DNA from: Pseudomonas putida
GTDB lineage: Bacteria; Pseudomonadota; Gammaproteobacteria; Pseudomonadales; Pseudomonadaceae
Assembly (NCBI RefSeq): GCF_005080685.1
Contig: NZ_CP039371.1
Coordinates: 3,348,001-3,412,000 of the forward strand
DNA: 64,000 nt
Direction of reading: 5' to 3'
Each line of letters starts with the position of its first letter. Positions within the stretch are counted from its first letter, which is position 1. The notes beneath the pieces were generated by a model, which saw only the letters and a list, made by a program, of their open reading frames with translations, did no database searches and was not told the DNA's origin. This document shows positions 34,508-42,959 of this stretch, in pieces. Made by a program: the position numbers and the translations under genes.

Positions 34508-34590
34508 GAAGATGCTCCCTGTGACAATCCGCCCCTGGAGGATTATGCTCGTCAGGTATGTCCCACAGCCCCAATATGTGAGCGCCGAAT

Positions 34591-35496
34591 ATGAAAATCG
34601 ATGACATGGACGCCTTCGTGGCGGTCATCCGTTGCCAGTCGACCAACCTTGCCGCCGAGGCCCTGCAGCTCACGCAGCCGGCGATCACGCGTCGCGTGCA
34701 AAACTTCGAGGAAGACCTTGGCGCCACCCTCCTCGACCGCAACACCAAACCGCTCAAACCCACGCCCATGGGCCTGCGGGTATACGAGCAGTGCAAGGCC
34801 ATCCTGCGCGAAATCGACTCGCTGCGCGAACTGGTGGCCAACGACGGCGCGCCGTCGGGCACCCTGCGCCTGGGCGTGCCGCAAACCTTGGGCGACGTGG
34901 TGCTGCTCGATGCCCTGGCGCGCCTGCACGAGGTCTACCCGCAACTGCGTACCCAGGTCACCAGCGGTTGGGGTAGCAGCCTCATCGCCCGCATGGAAAA
35001 CGCCGAACTGGATGCCGCAGCGGCGCTGTTTCCCCCAGGCAAGATCTTCCCCGAAGGCATCGCCAGCCAGTCCATCGCGCGCATGCCCCTGCGCGTGGTC
35101 GCGGCCAAAGGCAGCGCTGGCAAGCGCAGCTACAAGCTGCGTGATTGCTATACCCGAGGCTGGGTGCTCAACCCCGATGGCTGCGGCTTTCGTGCAGGGT
35201 TGCAACGGGCCTTGAGCGAACAGGGCCTGAGCCTGACGATCAATCTGGAGACGTTTGGCACCGACTTGCAACTGGGGCTGGTCGCCAACGGCCAGGGGCT
35301 GGGACTGGTGCCGGAGCCACTGCTGCTCGCCAGCCGCCATCGCGATGCCCTGGAGGTGCTCAATATCACCGATTTCAAACCACAGGTGGACCTGTGGCTG
35401 TTCCACCCGCGCTATCTCGGCAACCTGCAGGAACCCGTCGAGCTGTTTGGCCAGATCGCCGGGGCGAGCCTGCAGGTCGATGCTGCCAATAAATAA
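34591..35496 (+). CDS. LysR-family transcriptional regulator
   Basis: The 301 residues have an N-terminal winged HTH (DAFVAVIRCQSTNLAAEALQ, TQPAITRRVQNFEEDLGATL) and a C-terminal periplasmic-binding-like sensor (GTLRLGVPQTLGDV). It is encoded just upstream of the acyl-CoA-dehydrogenase-like gene on the same strand and presumably controls it or the sulfonate operons. No close relative with known effector can be named from the sequence alone. Confidence 0.88.
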   Translation: MKIDDMDAFVAVIRCQSTNLAAEALQLTQPAITRRVQNFEEDLGATLLDRNTKPLKPTPMGLRVYEQCKAILREIDSLRELVANDGAPSGTLRLGVPQTLGDVVLLDALARLHEVYPQLRTQVTSGWGSSLIARMENAELDAAAALFPPGKIFPEGIASQSIARMPLRVVAAKGSAGKRSYKLRDCYTRGWVLNPDGCGFRAGLQRALSEQGLSLTINLETFGTDLQLGLVANGQGLGLVPEPLLLASRHRDALEVLNITDFKPQVDLWLFHPRYLGNLQEPVELFGQIAGASLQVDAANK

Positions 35497-35620
35497 AATC
35501 TTTACATAATGACAATGCAAATAAATTCTACAAACTGATAATTAGCATAGAATCAAAAAGACTTTTACAGCATTCATCCAGAAGCATACGGTCTTAGGGA
35601 ATATCCATGTTCAGGGATGA

Positions 35621-36766
35621 ATGCCCATGAGTCTACCGCTCTCCACCGGCGCGCTCGCCGAACTCACCCAAGCCTTGGCGGCCAATGCCGAGCGCTACGA
35701 CCGCAGCGGTGAGTTTCCCTACGACAACTTCAAGTTGCTCCACCAGCATCGCCTGCTCGGCTTGACCGTACCGCAGGCGCTGGGCGGCGGCGGCGGTGCG
35801 GACCTCGCCACTGCACGCCAGGTGATCGCCGCCGTGGGCAAGGGCGACCCTGCCACCGCATTGATCCTGTCGATGCAATACCTGCAGCACTTTCGCCTGC
35901 AGGACGAAGCACGCTGGCCTGTCCACCTGCGCCAGCGGGTGGCACGCGATGCGGTCGTCGACGGCGCGCTGATCAATGCGTTTCGGGTCGAGCCCGACCT
36001 GGGTTCGCCCTCGCGCGGCGGGCTACCTGCCACCGTGGCCAGGCGCAGCGCCGAAGGCTGGCGCCTGTCGGGGAGCAAGATCTACTCCACCGGCAGCCAC
36101 GGTCTGACCTGGTACCTGGTGTGGGCGCGCAGCGACGACCCGGATCCTCTGGTAGGCGGCTACCTGGTGCACAAGGACACCCCTGGCATCCGCATCATCG
36201 AGGACTGGGACCACCTGGGCATGCGCGCCACCTGCAGCCACGAAGTGCGCTTCGACGACGTGCTGATACCACTGGATCACGCGGTCAGCGTCAGCCCTGC
36301 CAGCGCACCGCGCGTGGAACTGGAGGGCGTCACCGCACTGTGGATGTCGGTGCTGCTGTCAGCCCTGTACGACGGCGTGGCCCAGGCAGCACGCGACTGG
36401 TTGGTGAATTTTCTCAACGAGCGCGTGCCTTCCAACCTGGGCGCGCCGCTGGCCAGCTTGCCGCGCTTCCAGGACATCGTCGGACGCATCGATACCGTGC
36501 TGTTCGCCAACCAGGCACTGCTCGACTCGGCGGTCGCCGGGCGCATCGAGCCGCAACATGCGGGGCAGATCAAGCACCTGGTCAGCCGTAACGCCATCGA
36601 GGCCGTGGAGCTGGCCATCGAAGCCGCCGGCAACCCCGGGCTGTCCCGCCGTAATCCGTTGGAGCGGCATTATCGCGACGTGCTCTGCAGCCGGATCCAT
36701 ACACCTCAGGACGACGTGGTACTGGGCCAGGTTGGGCGCGCGGCGCTGGGTGGCGCCAACGCATGA
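35621..36766 (+). CDS. Acyl-CoA dehydrogenase-like flavoprotein (SfnB/DszC-type)
   Basis: The 381 residues (ATG 35621, or ATG 35627) have an acyl-CoA dehydrogenase fold: GLTVPQALGGGGGADLATAR near 45-65, WRLSGSKIYSTGS as the middle beta domain, and a helical C-terminus. The usual catalytic Glu is not evident where expected, which fits the monooxygenase branch (DszC, SfnB) of sulfur-scavenging loci rather than beta-oxidation. The 124-bp leader is AT-rich. It is probably part of the sulfur region, but the substrate is unknown. Confidence 0.8.
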   Translation: MPMSLPLSTGALAELTQALAANAERYDRSGEFPYDNFKLLHQHRLLGLTVPQALGGGGGADLATARQVIAAVGKGDPATALILSMQYLQHFRLQDEARWPVHLRQRVARDAVVDGALINAFRVEPDLGSPSRGGLPATVARRSAEGWRLSGSKIYSTGSHGLTWYLVWARSDDPDPLVGGYLVHKDTPGIRIIEDWDHLGMRATCSHEVRFDDVLIPLDHAVSVSPASAPRVELEGVTALWMSVLLSALYDGVAQAARDWLVNFLNERVPSNLGAPLASLPRFQDIVGRIDTVLFANQALLDSAVAGRIEPQHAGQIKHLVSRNAIEAVELAIEAAGNPGLSRRNPLERHYRDVLCSRIHTPQDDVVLGQVGRAALGGANA

Positions 36767-36791
36767 TCGCCAAAGGTCGAGGTACGCAGCG

Positions 36792-36823
36792 GCCTCTTCG
36801 CGGGTAAACCCGTTCCTACAGGG
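36792..36823. repeat. Single REP element overlapping a gene end
   Basis: The segment contains TTCGCGGGTAAACCCG followed by TTCCTACAGGG, the common P. putida REP core. It lies between convergent genes, and its TTCCTACAGGG end supplies the stop codon (TAG on the minus strand, 36816-36818) of the monooxygenase gene. Confidence 0.8.
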
Positions 36824-38159
36824 TCAGCGGCGCATTCGGAGTGTGCGTCCACCGCGGGATTTCCAGGCCGAGGCTTTCGCGCAACGTGGTGCCTTCGTAG
36901 GCACTGCGGTACACCCCACGCTCCTGCAGCAGGGGCACCACTTCCTGGGTGAAGCGTCGGAACTGCCCTGGGTGGCCGATGTAGATGTTGAAACCGTCCA
37001 AGGCACGCGCTTCGAACCAGGTGGCCATTTTCGCGGCTACCGTTTGCGCCGAACCGACGAACGCCCCCGGGCGCAGTTGGCGGCCGAACTCCACCGCCTG
37101 GCGCAGGGTGAAACCCTTTTCCCGCGCCTGGTCGGCAATACGCTTGGCATTGGTGAAGAAGCTGCTGCGCGCGTGTTCCAGGCTCTGTTGGGGGAACGGC
37201 GCATCGAGGTCGTACTGGCTGAAATCATGCCAACCAAAATTGCGCCCGAACTCCTTCAGCGCCAGCTCGAAGCTGTGATCCTGCTCATGGTAGTGGCGCT
37301 CGATTTCCCGAGCGTGCTCGTCGGTATCGCCGACGTAGATTTCTGCGCCAGGCAAGATCAACAACTGCTCCGGATCGCGCCCCAGGCGTTCGGCACGGCC
37401 TTTCACATCCCGATAGAACGCCTGCCCCTGCTCGATGCTCGCGGCGTGGGTGAACACCACATCGGCGGTTGCGGCGCCCAGCGCCCTGCCCTGTTCGGAG
37501 TCGCCAGCCTGGAAGATCACCGGTTGGCCCTGGGGCGAGCGCTGGATGTTCAGCGGCCCGACGACCGCGAAGTGCTCGCCCTTGTGGTTCAGCGCATGCA
37601 GCTTTGCAGGGTCGAGAAACCGACCGGTTTCGCGGTTGCGTGGGAAAGCCCCTTCTTCATACGAGTGCCATAGCCCCTGCACGACCTGTACGTGCTCCTG
37701 CGCACGGGCGTAGCGCGTGTCGTAGTCGTAGTGCTCGTCGCGGCCATAGTTGCCTGCCGTGCCGGCATCGCCACTGGTGACCACGTTCCAACCGGCCCGG
37801 CCCTTGCTGATCAGGTCCAGAGACGCCAACCGGCGTGCGACGTTGTAGGGTTCGTTATAGGACGTGGTCAGGGTCCCCACCAAACCGATCTGCCGGGTGC
37901 TGACGGCCAGTGCCGACAGCAGTGTCAGCGGCTCCAGGCGATTGAGGTAGTGCGAGGGCGACCCTGGGGTGATGAACTGGCTGTCGACGATGAATATCAG
38001 GTCGAACAAGGCAGCCTCGGCCTGGCGGGCGATGTCGATGTACCAGTCGATGTTCACGCTGGCATCTGCCGGCAGTTCCGGGTCCAGCCACAGGTTATGC
38101 CGGCCCGGGCCACCACAGCCCATGGTCAGGGCGCCAAGTTTGATCTGTCGCTTGCTCAT
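36816..38159 (-). CDS. Flavin-dependent monooxygenase, NtaA/DszA family (second)
   Basis: The 447 residues are homologous in pattern to the product of 29629-30963 (YNEPYNVARRLASLDLISKGRAGWNVVTSGDAG, GPLNIQRSPQGQPVIFQAGDS). It again needs FMNH2 from a reductase. The start ATG 38159 has AGGGAGC upstream. It is the last gene of a three-gene minus operon (SsuD-like, binding protein, this gene). Its last codons and stop lie in a REP element. Confidence 0.88.
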   Translation of the reverse strand: MSKRQIKLGALTMGCGGPGRHNLWLDPELPADASVNIDWYIDIARQAEAALFDLIFIVDSQFITPGSPSHYLNRLEPLTLLSALAVSTRQIGLVGTLTTSYNEPYNVARRLASLDLISKGRAGWNVVTSGDAGTAGNYGRDEHYDYDTRYARAQEHVQVVQGLWHSYEEGAFPRNRETGRFLDPAKLHALNHKGEHFAVVGPLNIQRSPQGQPVIFQAGDSEQGRALGAATADVVFTHAASIEQGQAFYRDVKGRAERLGRDPEQLLILPGAEIYVGDTDEHAREIERHYHEQDHSFELALKEFGRNFGWHDFSQYDLDAPFPQQSLEHARSSFFTNAKRIADQAREKGFTLRQAVEFGRQLRPGAFVGSAQTVAAKMATWFEARALDGFNIYIGHPGQFRRFTQEVVPLLQERGVYRSAYEGTTLRESLGLEIPRWTHTPNAPLTL

Positions 38160-38175
38160 GGAAAGCTCCCTGCGC

Positions 38176-39138
38176 TTATTCGCTGTGGGCCTGAGCCGTG
38201 GCCGGCTGCTGCAGGGCTGCGGAGAACGAGGTGTCGAACAGGCTGGCGGCCGGATACGACTTGATCAGGCCGAGGCCGGCAAAGAAGTCCACGGTTTTCT
38301 GGGCATCGACGACCACCTGCGGGTTCAGGGGCGCAAGGTCGGTGCGGGCAGTGGCAAACCAGGTGCGAGCAATGGCGCCATCGGCACGGGTGCGCTTGGC
38401 CCAGGCATCGGCATAGGCCTCGGTGTTTGCCGGGTCGCTCAGGGTCCAGTCGCGGGCTTTTTTCAGGCGCTGGAGGAAGTCGCTGATCTGCGCACGCTTG
38501 GCCTCGACGGCCTTGGCGTTGGCGACCACGAAACTCTGCGCCGGGATCAAGCCTTCGGCGGTCGCCAGCACACGGGCGCCGTTGCGTTTTTGCTGGGTAA
38601 CGTAGGGCTCCCAGGTGGCGATCACGTCCACCGAACCACCGTCCAGCGCATGGGAGGCATCCAGCGCGCTGAGGTAGCGCAGATCCAGCGAGTCACGGGG
38701 CACGCCCGCCTTGTCCAGGGCGGTGAACAACAGTTGCTGGCTCCACGAACCCTTCCAGATTGCCGCGCGCTTGCCCCGCAGGTCGGCCAGGCTGTGGATG
38801 TTGGAATCCTTGCCGGCAAGGATCGCCACGCCTTCAAGGTTCTGCCGACTGACTGCGATCACCTTGATCGGTGCGCCCAACGCGCCAAGGAACAGCGGCG
38901 GCGCATCACCAAGCAAACCGAGATCCAGGCTGCCGACATTGAGCGCCTCGGCCACGGGGGAGCCGGCGGTGAACTGTTTCCATTCGAGAGTATAGGGCAG
39001 GTCATCGAGCACACCGGCCGCTTCCATGACGGCGCGGGCGTTGTAGCTCTGGTCGCCGACGACCAGGGTTTGCGCGGCGGCAGCCAGGCTCAGTGAGGTG
39101 GCCAGCACACCGGCGGCCAATTGCTTGAGGTATCGCAC
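38176..39138 (-). CDS. Sulfonate ABC substrate-binding protein (second)
   Basis: The best start is GTG 39138, with AGGAG six bases upstream, giving 320 residues with signal peptide (LAAGVLATSLSLAAAAQ) and an SsuA-like core (AEALNVGSLDLGLLGDAPPL, LRGKRAAIWKGSWSQQLL, VIATWEPYVTQQ). It differs clearly from the binding protein at 27656-28585 and presumably takes a different organosulfur ligand. Again no permease or ATPase accompanies it. Confidence 0.88.
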   Translation of the reverse strand: MRYLKQLAAGVLATSLSLAAAAQTLVVGDQSYNARAVMEAAGVLDDLPYTLEWKQFTAGSPVAEALNVGSLDLGLLGDAPPLFLGALGAPIKVIAVSRQNLEGVAILAGKDSNIHSLADLRGKRAAIWKGSWSQQLLFTALDKAGVPRDSLDLRYLSALDASHALDGGSVDVIATWEPYVTQQKRNGARVLATAEGLIPAQSFVVANAKAVEAKRAQISDFLQRLKKARDWTLSDPANTEAYADAWAKRTRADGAIARTWFATARTDLAPLNPQVVVDAQKTVDFFAGLGLIKSYPAASLFDTSFSAALQQPATAQAHSE

Positions 39139-39233
39139 GTTCGTCTCCTGGTGCCCTGTGGGCACGGCAGCCGATCCGCGCGCGCGGTCTCGTCGCTAGT
39201 TGGGTACTAAAGGGGGGGGGTGAATGAATGGTT

Positions 39234-40304
39234 TCAGGCGTTGCGCGCAGCCACCTTGGCGCGGGTCAACGGAATCAGTTCGCGGCCGTAGTCGATGGCG
39301 TCTTCCAGGGGGTCGAAGCCGCGGATCAGGAAATTCGTCACACCGAGGTCGTAGTAGGCCAGCAAGGCGTCAGCCACTTGCTCCGGGGTGCCTACCAGGG
39401 CGGTGGAGTTGTGGCCTCCCCCCACCAGCGCGGCGATGCCGGTCCACAGCCGCTCGTCGACGCGCTCGCCTCTGGCCACCGTTTCAAGCAGGCGCTGGGC
39501 ACCGACGCTCTGGGGTTTGTTGGCGATCACCGGCCCTGAGCGTTCGATACGCTCGCGTGCCTGGCCGAGAATGGTCTCGGCCTTGGCCCAGGCGGCCTCT
39601 TCGGTGGCGGCGATGATCGGCCGGAACGATACGCTGAACTGCACTTCGCGGCCATGGCGGGCGGCCTCGGCGCGCACGGCGGCAATGGTCTCGGCGGTTT
39701 GCTCCAGCGACTCGCCCCACAGCGCGAAGACATCGGCATGCTTGCCGGCCACCTCCAGTGCCGCTTGCGACGAGCCACCGAAGAACACCGGCAGGTGCGG
39801 CTGCTGCAGCGGCTTGATCGCCGAGAACGCGCCCTGGGCGTGATAGTGCTCGCCCGCGTGGTCGAACGGTGTGTCGCTGGTCCAGACCTTGCGCACCACC
39901 TCGAGGAATTCGTCGGTACGGGCGTAGCGCTGGTCGTGATCCAGGTAGTCGCCATCCTTGCGCTGCTCGGTGTCGTTACCACCGCTGATCACATGCACGG
40001 CCAGGCGGCCGTCGAGCAAGTGTTCGAGGGTGGCCAGCTTGCGCGCGGCCAGGGTCGGCGCGACGAAACCTGGACGGTGCGCCAGCAGGAAATGAATACG
40101 CGAAGTGGCCTGCCCGGCCAGCGCTGTCACCAGGAAGCCGTCGGGTTGATCGGACCAGTAGCCCACCAGGATACGATCGAAGCCGGCCTGCTCATGGGCC
40201 TGGGCGAAGCGGGTGATATAGCCCTTGTCGAAGATTGGCCCTTGCGGTGCACGTATTTCCGAAGACAGCCGGTGGCCGATCATGCCGATGAATTGAACGC
40301 TCAT
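39234..40304 (-). CDS. SsuD-like alkanesulfonate monooxygenase
   Basis: The 356 residues from ATG 40304 show the SsuD branch of the luciferase-like family: FLLAHRPGFVAPTLAARKLATLEHLLDGRL, HVISGGN, DGDYLDHDQRYARTDEFLEV and the C-terminal GTPEQVADALLAYYDLGV. Such enzymes release sulfite from alkanesulfonates with FMNH2 and oxygen. It is first in its operon, divergent from the cysteine-dioxygenase-like gene across a 212-bp AT-rich promoter region. Confidence 0.88.
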   Translation of the reverse strand: MSVQFIGMIGHRLSSEIRAPQGPIFDKGYITRFAQAHEQAGFDRILVGYWSDQPDGFLVTALAGQATSRIHFLLAHRPGFVAPTLAARKLATLEHLLDGRLAVHVISGGNDTEQRKDGDYLDHDQRYARTDEFLEVVRKVWTSDTPFDHAGEHYHAQGAFSAIKPLQQPHLPVFFGGSSQAALEVAGKHADVFALWGESLEQTAETIAAVRAEAARHGREVQFSVSFRPIIAATEEAAWAKAETILGQARERIERSGPVIANKPQSVGAQRLLETVARGERVDERLWTGIAALVGGGHNSTALVGTPEQVADALLAYYDLGVTNFLIRGFDPLEDAIDYGRELIPLTRAKVAARNA

Positions 40305-40464
40305 GGGGAGACCTTGGTTTCTGGGTGGATGGTTATGCATTTTGAATCTAGATGCAGTCAGGCTTATAAGCTATAGCTTCGAAAAGGCGCTGTGAAATGC
40401 GTTTTGGGCATAACCTAATGCCTTTGCCCTGCACAGATTTCAGAACATAATCGACATCCTGTAA

Positions 40465-40479
40465 ATGCAATATTTGCAT
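40465..40479. promoter_or_regulatory. Palindrome in the divergent sulfur promoter
   Basis: ATGCAA-TAT-TTGCAT is a perfect inverted repeat with a 3-base centre in the AT-rich gap between the SsuD-like gene and the cupin/rhodanese pair. It may be an operator for a LysR-type regulator (CysB or the local LysR), which is inference. Confidence 0.4.
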
Positions 40480-40516
40480 ATTAGCTTATGATCAATTTGA
40501 ATTTTGAGAATATTCA

Positions 40517-41170
40517 ATGGCTTTGCTAGGGTTACTGCAAACCGTTAGCCGAGCCATGACCATGAGCCACCCCCAACGCAATGACCGCCTGCGCGATTTC
40601 ATTGGCGCCCTGTCCGAGCTGCTTGAACGCGACCCCGACGAAGCGACCCTTCTCGATCAGGGCCAGGGCCTGCTGCGCAGCCTGGTCAGCCATGACGACT
40701 GGCTACCCGATGCACTCGCCCAACCCGATCCGACCCGCTACCAGCAGTACTTGCTGCACTGCGACTCGCGTCAGCGTTTTTCCGTGGTCAGCTTCGTCTG
40801 GGGGCCTGGGCAACAGACCCCGATCCATGACCATCGCGTCTGGGGACTGATCGGCATGCTGCGCGGCGCCGAGTATTCGCAAGGTTTCACTCGCACGGCG
40901 CAAGGCACGCTGGAGCCCGATGGCGCCCCGGTTCGGATCGACCCAGGCCATGTGGAGGCGGTGTCGCCGCGCATTGGCGACATCCACCAGGTCAGCAATG
41001 CCTTCACTGACCGTGTATCGATCAGCATCCATGTCTATGGCGCCAACATCGGTGCAGTAAGCCGGGCCGTATACCTGGCGGACGGCAGCGAGAAACCGTT
41101 CATTTCCGGTTATTCCAATACCCAATTGCCCAACATCTGGGACCTGTCGAAAGAGAACCCTGCCCCATGA
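40517..41170 (+). CDS. Cysteine dioxygenase-like cupin
   Basis: The 217 residues (less if ATG 40556 or 40562 is used) include the thiol dioxygenase motif PIHDHRVWGLIGMLRGAE with two iron His, and a third His in GDIHQVSNA. Family members (CDO, 3-mercaptopropionate dioxygenase) convert small thiols to sulfinates. The gene overlaps the rhodanese gene by four bases, so the pair likely processes a sulfur compound together: oxidation to a sulfinate and sulfur transfer. The exact thiol substrate cannot be read from the sequence. Confidence 0.82.
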   Translation: MALLGLLQTVSRAMTMSHPQRNDRLRDFIGALSELLERDPDEATLLDQGQGLLRSLVSHDDWLPDALAQPDPTRYQQYLLHCDSRQRFSVVSFVWGPGQQTPIHDHRVWGLIGMLRGAEYSQGFTRTAQGTLEPDGAPVRIDPGHVEAVSPRIGDIHQVSNAFTDRVSISIHVYGANIGAVSRAVYLADGSEKPFISGYSNTQLPNIWDLSKENPAP

Positions 41171-42759
41171 GCACTTTCACCACCCGCAGTTTCCAAGACA
41201 TCCGCCGCGCTCTGCTGGCCCATGAAGAAGTCGCCCTGATCGACGTGCGCGAGGAGGACCCGTTCGCCCAGGAGCACCCTCTGTTCGCTGCCAACATCCC
41301 TTTGTCGAAGCTGGAAATCGAGGTGTACGCCCGCGTCCCCCGCCGCGATACCGCCATCACCCTCTACGACGATGGCGAAGGCCTCGCCGCCCTTGCGGCC
41401 GATCGCTTGCTCGCACTGGGCTACAGCGATGTGGCGTTGCTCGAGGGCGGCCTGGCCGGTTGGCGCGATGCCGGGGGCGAGCTGTTCCGCGACGTCAACG
41501 TACCGAGCAAGGCATTCGGCGAATTGGTGGAGAGCGTGCGCCATACGCCATCGCTGGCCGCCGAAGAGGTCCAGGCGCTGCTCGATGCCAAGGCCGACGT
41601 GGTGGTATTGGACGCCCGCCGCTTCGATGAGTACCAGACCATGAGCATCCCTGGCGGCGTCAGCGTACCCGGCGCCGAACTGGTGCTGCGCGTCGCCGAG
41701 CTGGCACCCAACCCGGCGACCCAGGTCATCGTCAACTGCGCCGGTCGCACCCGCAGCATCATCGGCACCCAGTCGCTGGTCAACGCAGGCATCCCCAACC
41801 CGGTCGCGGCGTTGCGCAATGGCACCATCGGCTGGACCCTGGCCGGCCAAAAACTGGCCCACGGCCAGCAACGCACGTTCACGCAGGTCGCTGACGCCAC
41901 CCGCGCCCGTGCCGCCGAGCGGGCACGCAAGGTCGCCGACCAGGCCGGCGTGCTGCGCCTGGGTCACGAGGGCCTGGCCAAGTGGCAGGCCGAGCCTGGC
42001 CGTACTACCTACCTGTTCGATGTGCGCACACCCGAGGAGTATGCCAAGGGCCACCTGCCTGGCAGCCGCTCGGTGCCCGGCGGGCAGTTGGTGCAGGAAA
42101 CCGACCATGTCGCCAGCGTCCGCGGAGCCCGTATCGTGCTGGTGGACGACGATGGCGTGCGCGCCAACATGAGTGCCTCGTGGCTGGCGCAGATGGGTTG
42201 GCAGGTGGCGGTGCTCGATGGGCTTTCGGTCGAACAGTTCAGCGAGACCGGCGATTGGCAGGTGCCGCTGCCTGCGCAGCCGGTCATCGATGAGATCGAC
42301 GTCCAGCAGCTCGAGGACTTGCTGGCCGAGCCAGGCACCGTGCTACTGGATTTCACCACCAGCGCCAACTATGTCAACCGGCATATCCCAGGCGCCCATT
42401 GGGCGATCCGCGCGCAGTTGCCCGAAGTGCTCGAACGCCTGCCTGTAGCCCAGCGTTATGTGCTGACCTGTGGCAGCAGCTTGCTGGCACGCTTTGCCGC
42501 CGCCGACCTGCAAGCGCTGACGCAGTTGCCGGTGCAGGTACTGGCGGGCGGTACGGCGCGCTGGATCGCCGCGGACAAACCGTTGGAGCGTGGCGAAACG
42601 CACTTGGCCTCGGCCCGTACCGACCGTTATCGTCGTCCTTATGAAGGCACTGACAATCCACGGGAAGCGATGCAGGGTTACCTGGATTGGGAATTCGGGT
42701 TGATCGCCCAGTTGCAGCGCGATGGCACCCATGGGTTCGAGGTGTTGACCCAGTCTTGA
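41167..42759 (+). CDS. Four-domain rhodanese-like sulfurtransferase
   Basis: The 530 residues contain four rhodanese repeats. Repeats 2 and 4 have the catalytic Cys (C191 in VNCAGRTRS and C435 in LTCGSSLL); repeats 1 and 3 have Asp instead (LYDDGEG and LVDDDGV). Alternating active and inactive repeats suggests two tandem rhodaneses, each with an inactive partner domain. Sulfur transfer from thiosulfate, persulfide or a sulfinate-derived sulfane is likely. It is translationally coupled to the cysteine-dioxygenase-like gene and followed by a strong terminator. Confidence 0.88.
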   Translation: MSTFTTRSFQDIRRALLAHEEVALIDVREEDPFAQEHPLFAANIPLSKLEIEVYARVPRRDTAITLYDDGEGLAALAADRLLALGYSDVALLEGGLAGWRDAGGELFRDVNVPSKAFGELVESVRHTPSLAAEEVQALLDAKADVVVLDARRFDEYQTMSIPGGVSVPGAELVLRVAELAPNPATQVIVNCAGRTRSIIGTQSLVNAGIPNPVAALRNGTIGWTLAGQKLAHGQQRTFTQVADATRARAAERARKVADQAGVLRLGHEGLAKWQAEPGRTTYLFDVRTPEEYAKGHLPGSRSVPGGQLVQETDHVASVRGARIVLVDDDGVRANMSASWLAQMGWQVAVLDGLSVEQFSETGDWQVPLPAQPVIDEIDVQQLEDLLAEPGTVLLDFTTSANYVNRHIPGAHWAIRAQLPEVLERLPVAQRYVLTCGSSLLARFAAADLQALTQLPVQVLAGGTARWIAADKPLERGETHLASARTDRYRRPYEGTDNPREAMQGYLDWEFGLIAQLQRDGTHGFEVLTQS

Positions 42760-42782
42760 GAGTCGGACTGTAGTGCAGACCG

Positions 42783-42808
42783 AGCGCCGCCCCTGCGGCG
42801 CTTTGTTT
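42783..42808 (+). terminator. Rho-independent terminator after the rhodanese gene
   Basis: AGCGCCGC and GCGGCGCT pair around a CCCT loop and are followed by TTTGTTT. It ends the cupin/rhodanese transcript before mexE. Confidence 0.9.
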
Positions 42809-42860
42809 ATGCGCATTCCTGTGTTGCGCCATGCCCCGCATCGATAATCCATCCCGACAT

Positions 42861-42884
42861 ATCATTGCGCGTGATAATAACCTT
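42861..42884 (+). promoter_or_regulatory. MexT-type LysR box upstream of mexE
   Basis: ATCA-N5-CGTGAT-N4-ACCTT resembles the MexT site ATCA-N5-GTCGAT-N4-ACYAT, and it keeps the nod-box core ATC-N9-GAT. It lies about 76 bp before mexE. No mexT gene is in the window, so the regulator would be encoded elsewhere. Confidence 0.5.
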
Positions 42885-42959
42885 CGCTCCATTCGATTCG
42901 TGCGTCACGCGTAAGGCACTCAAACTCCGCCCACTACTAATACATTGGCGGAGTTCTCC

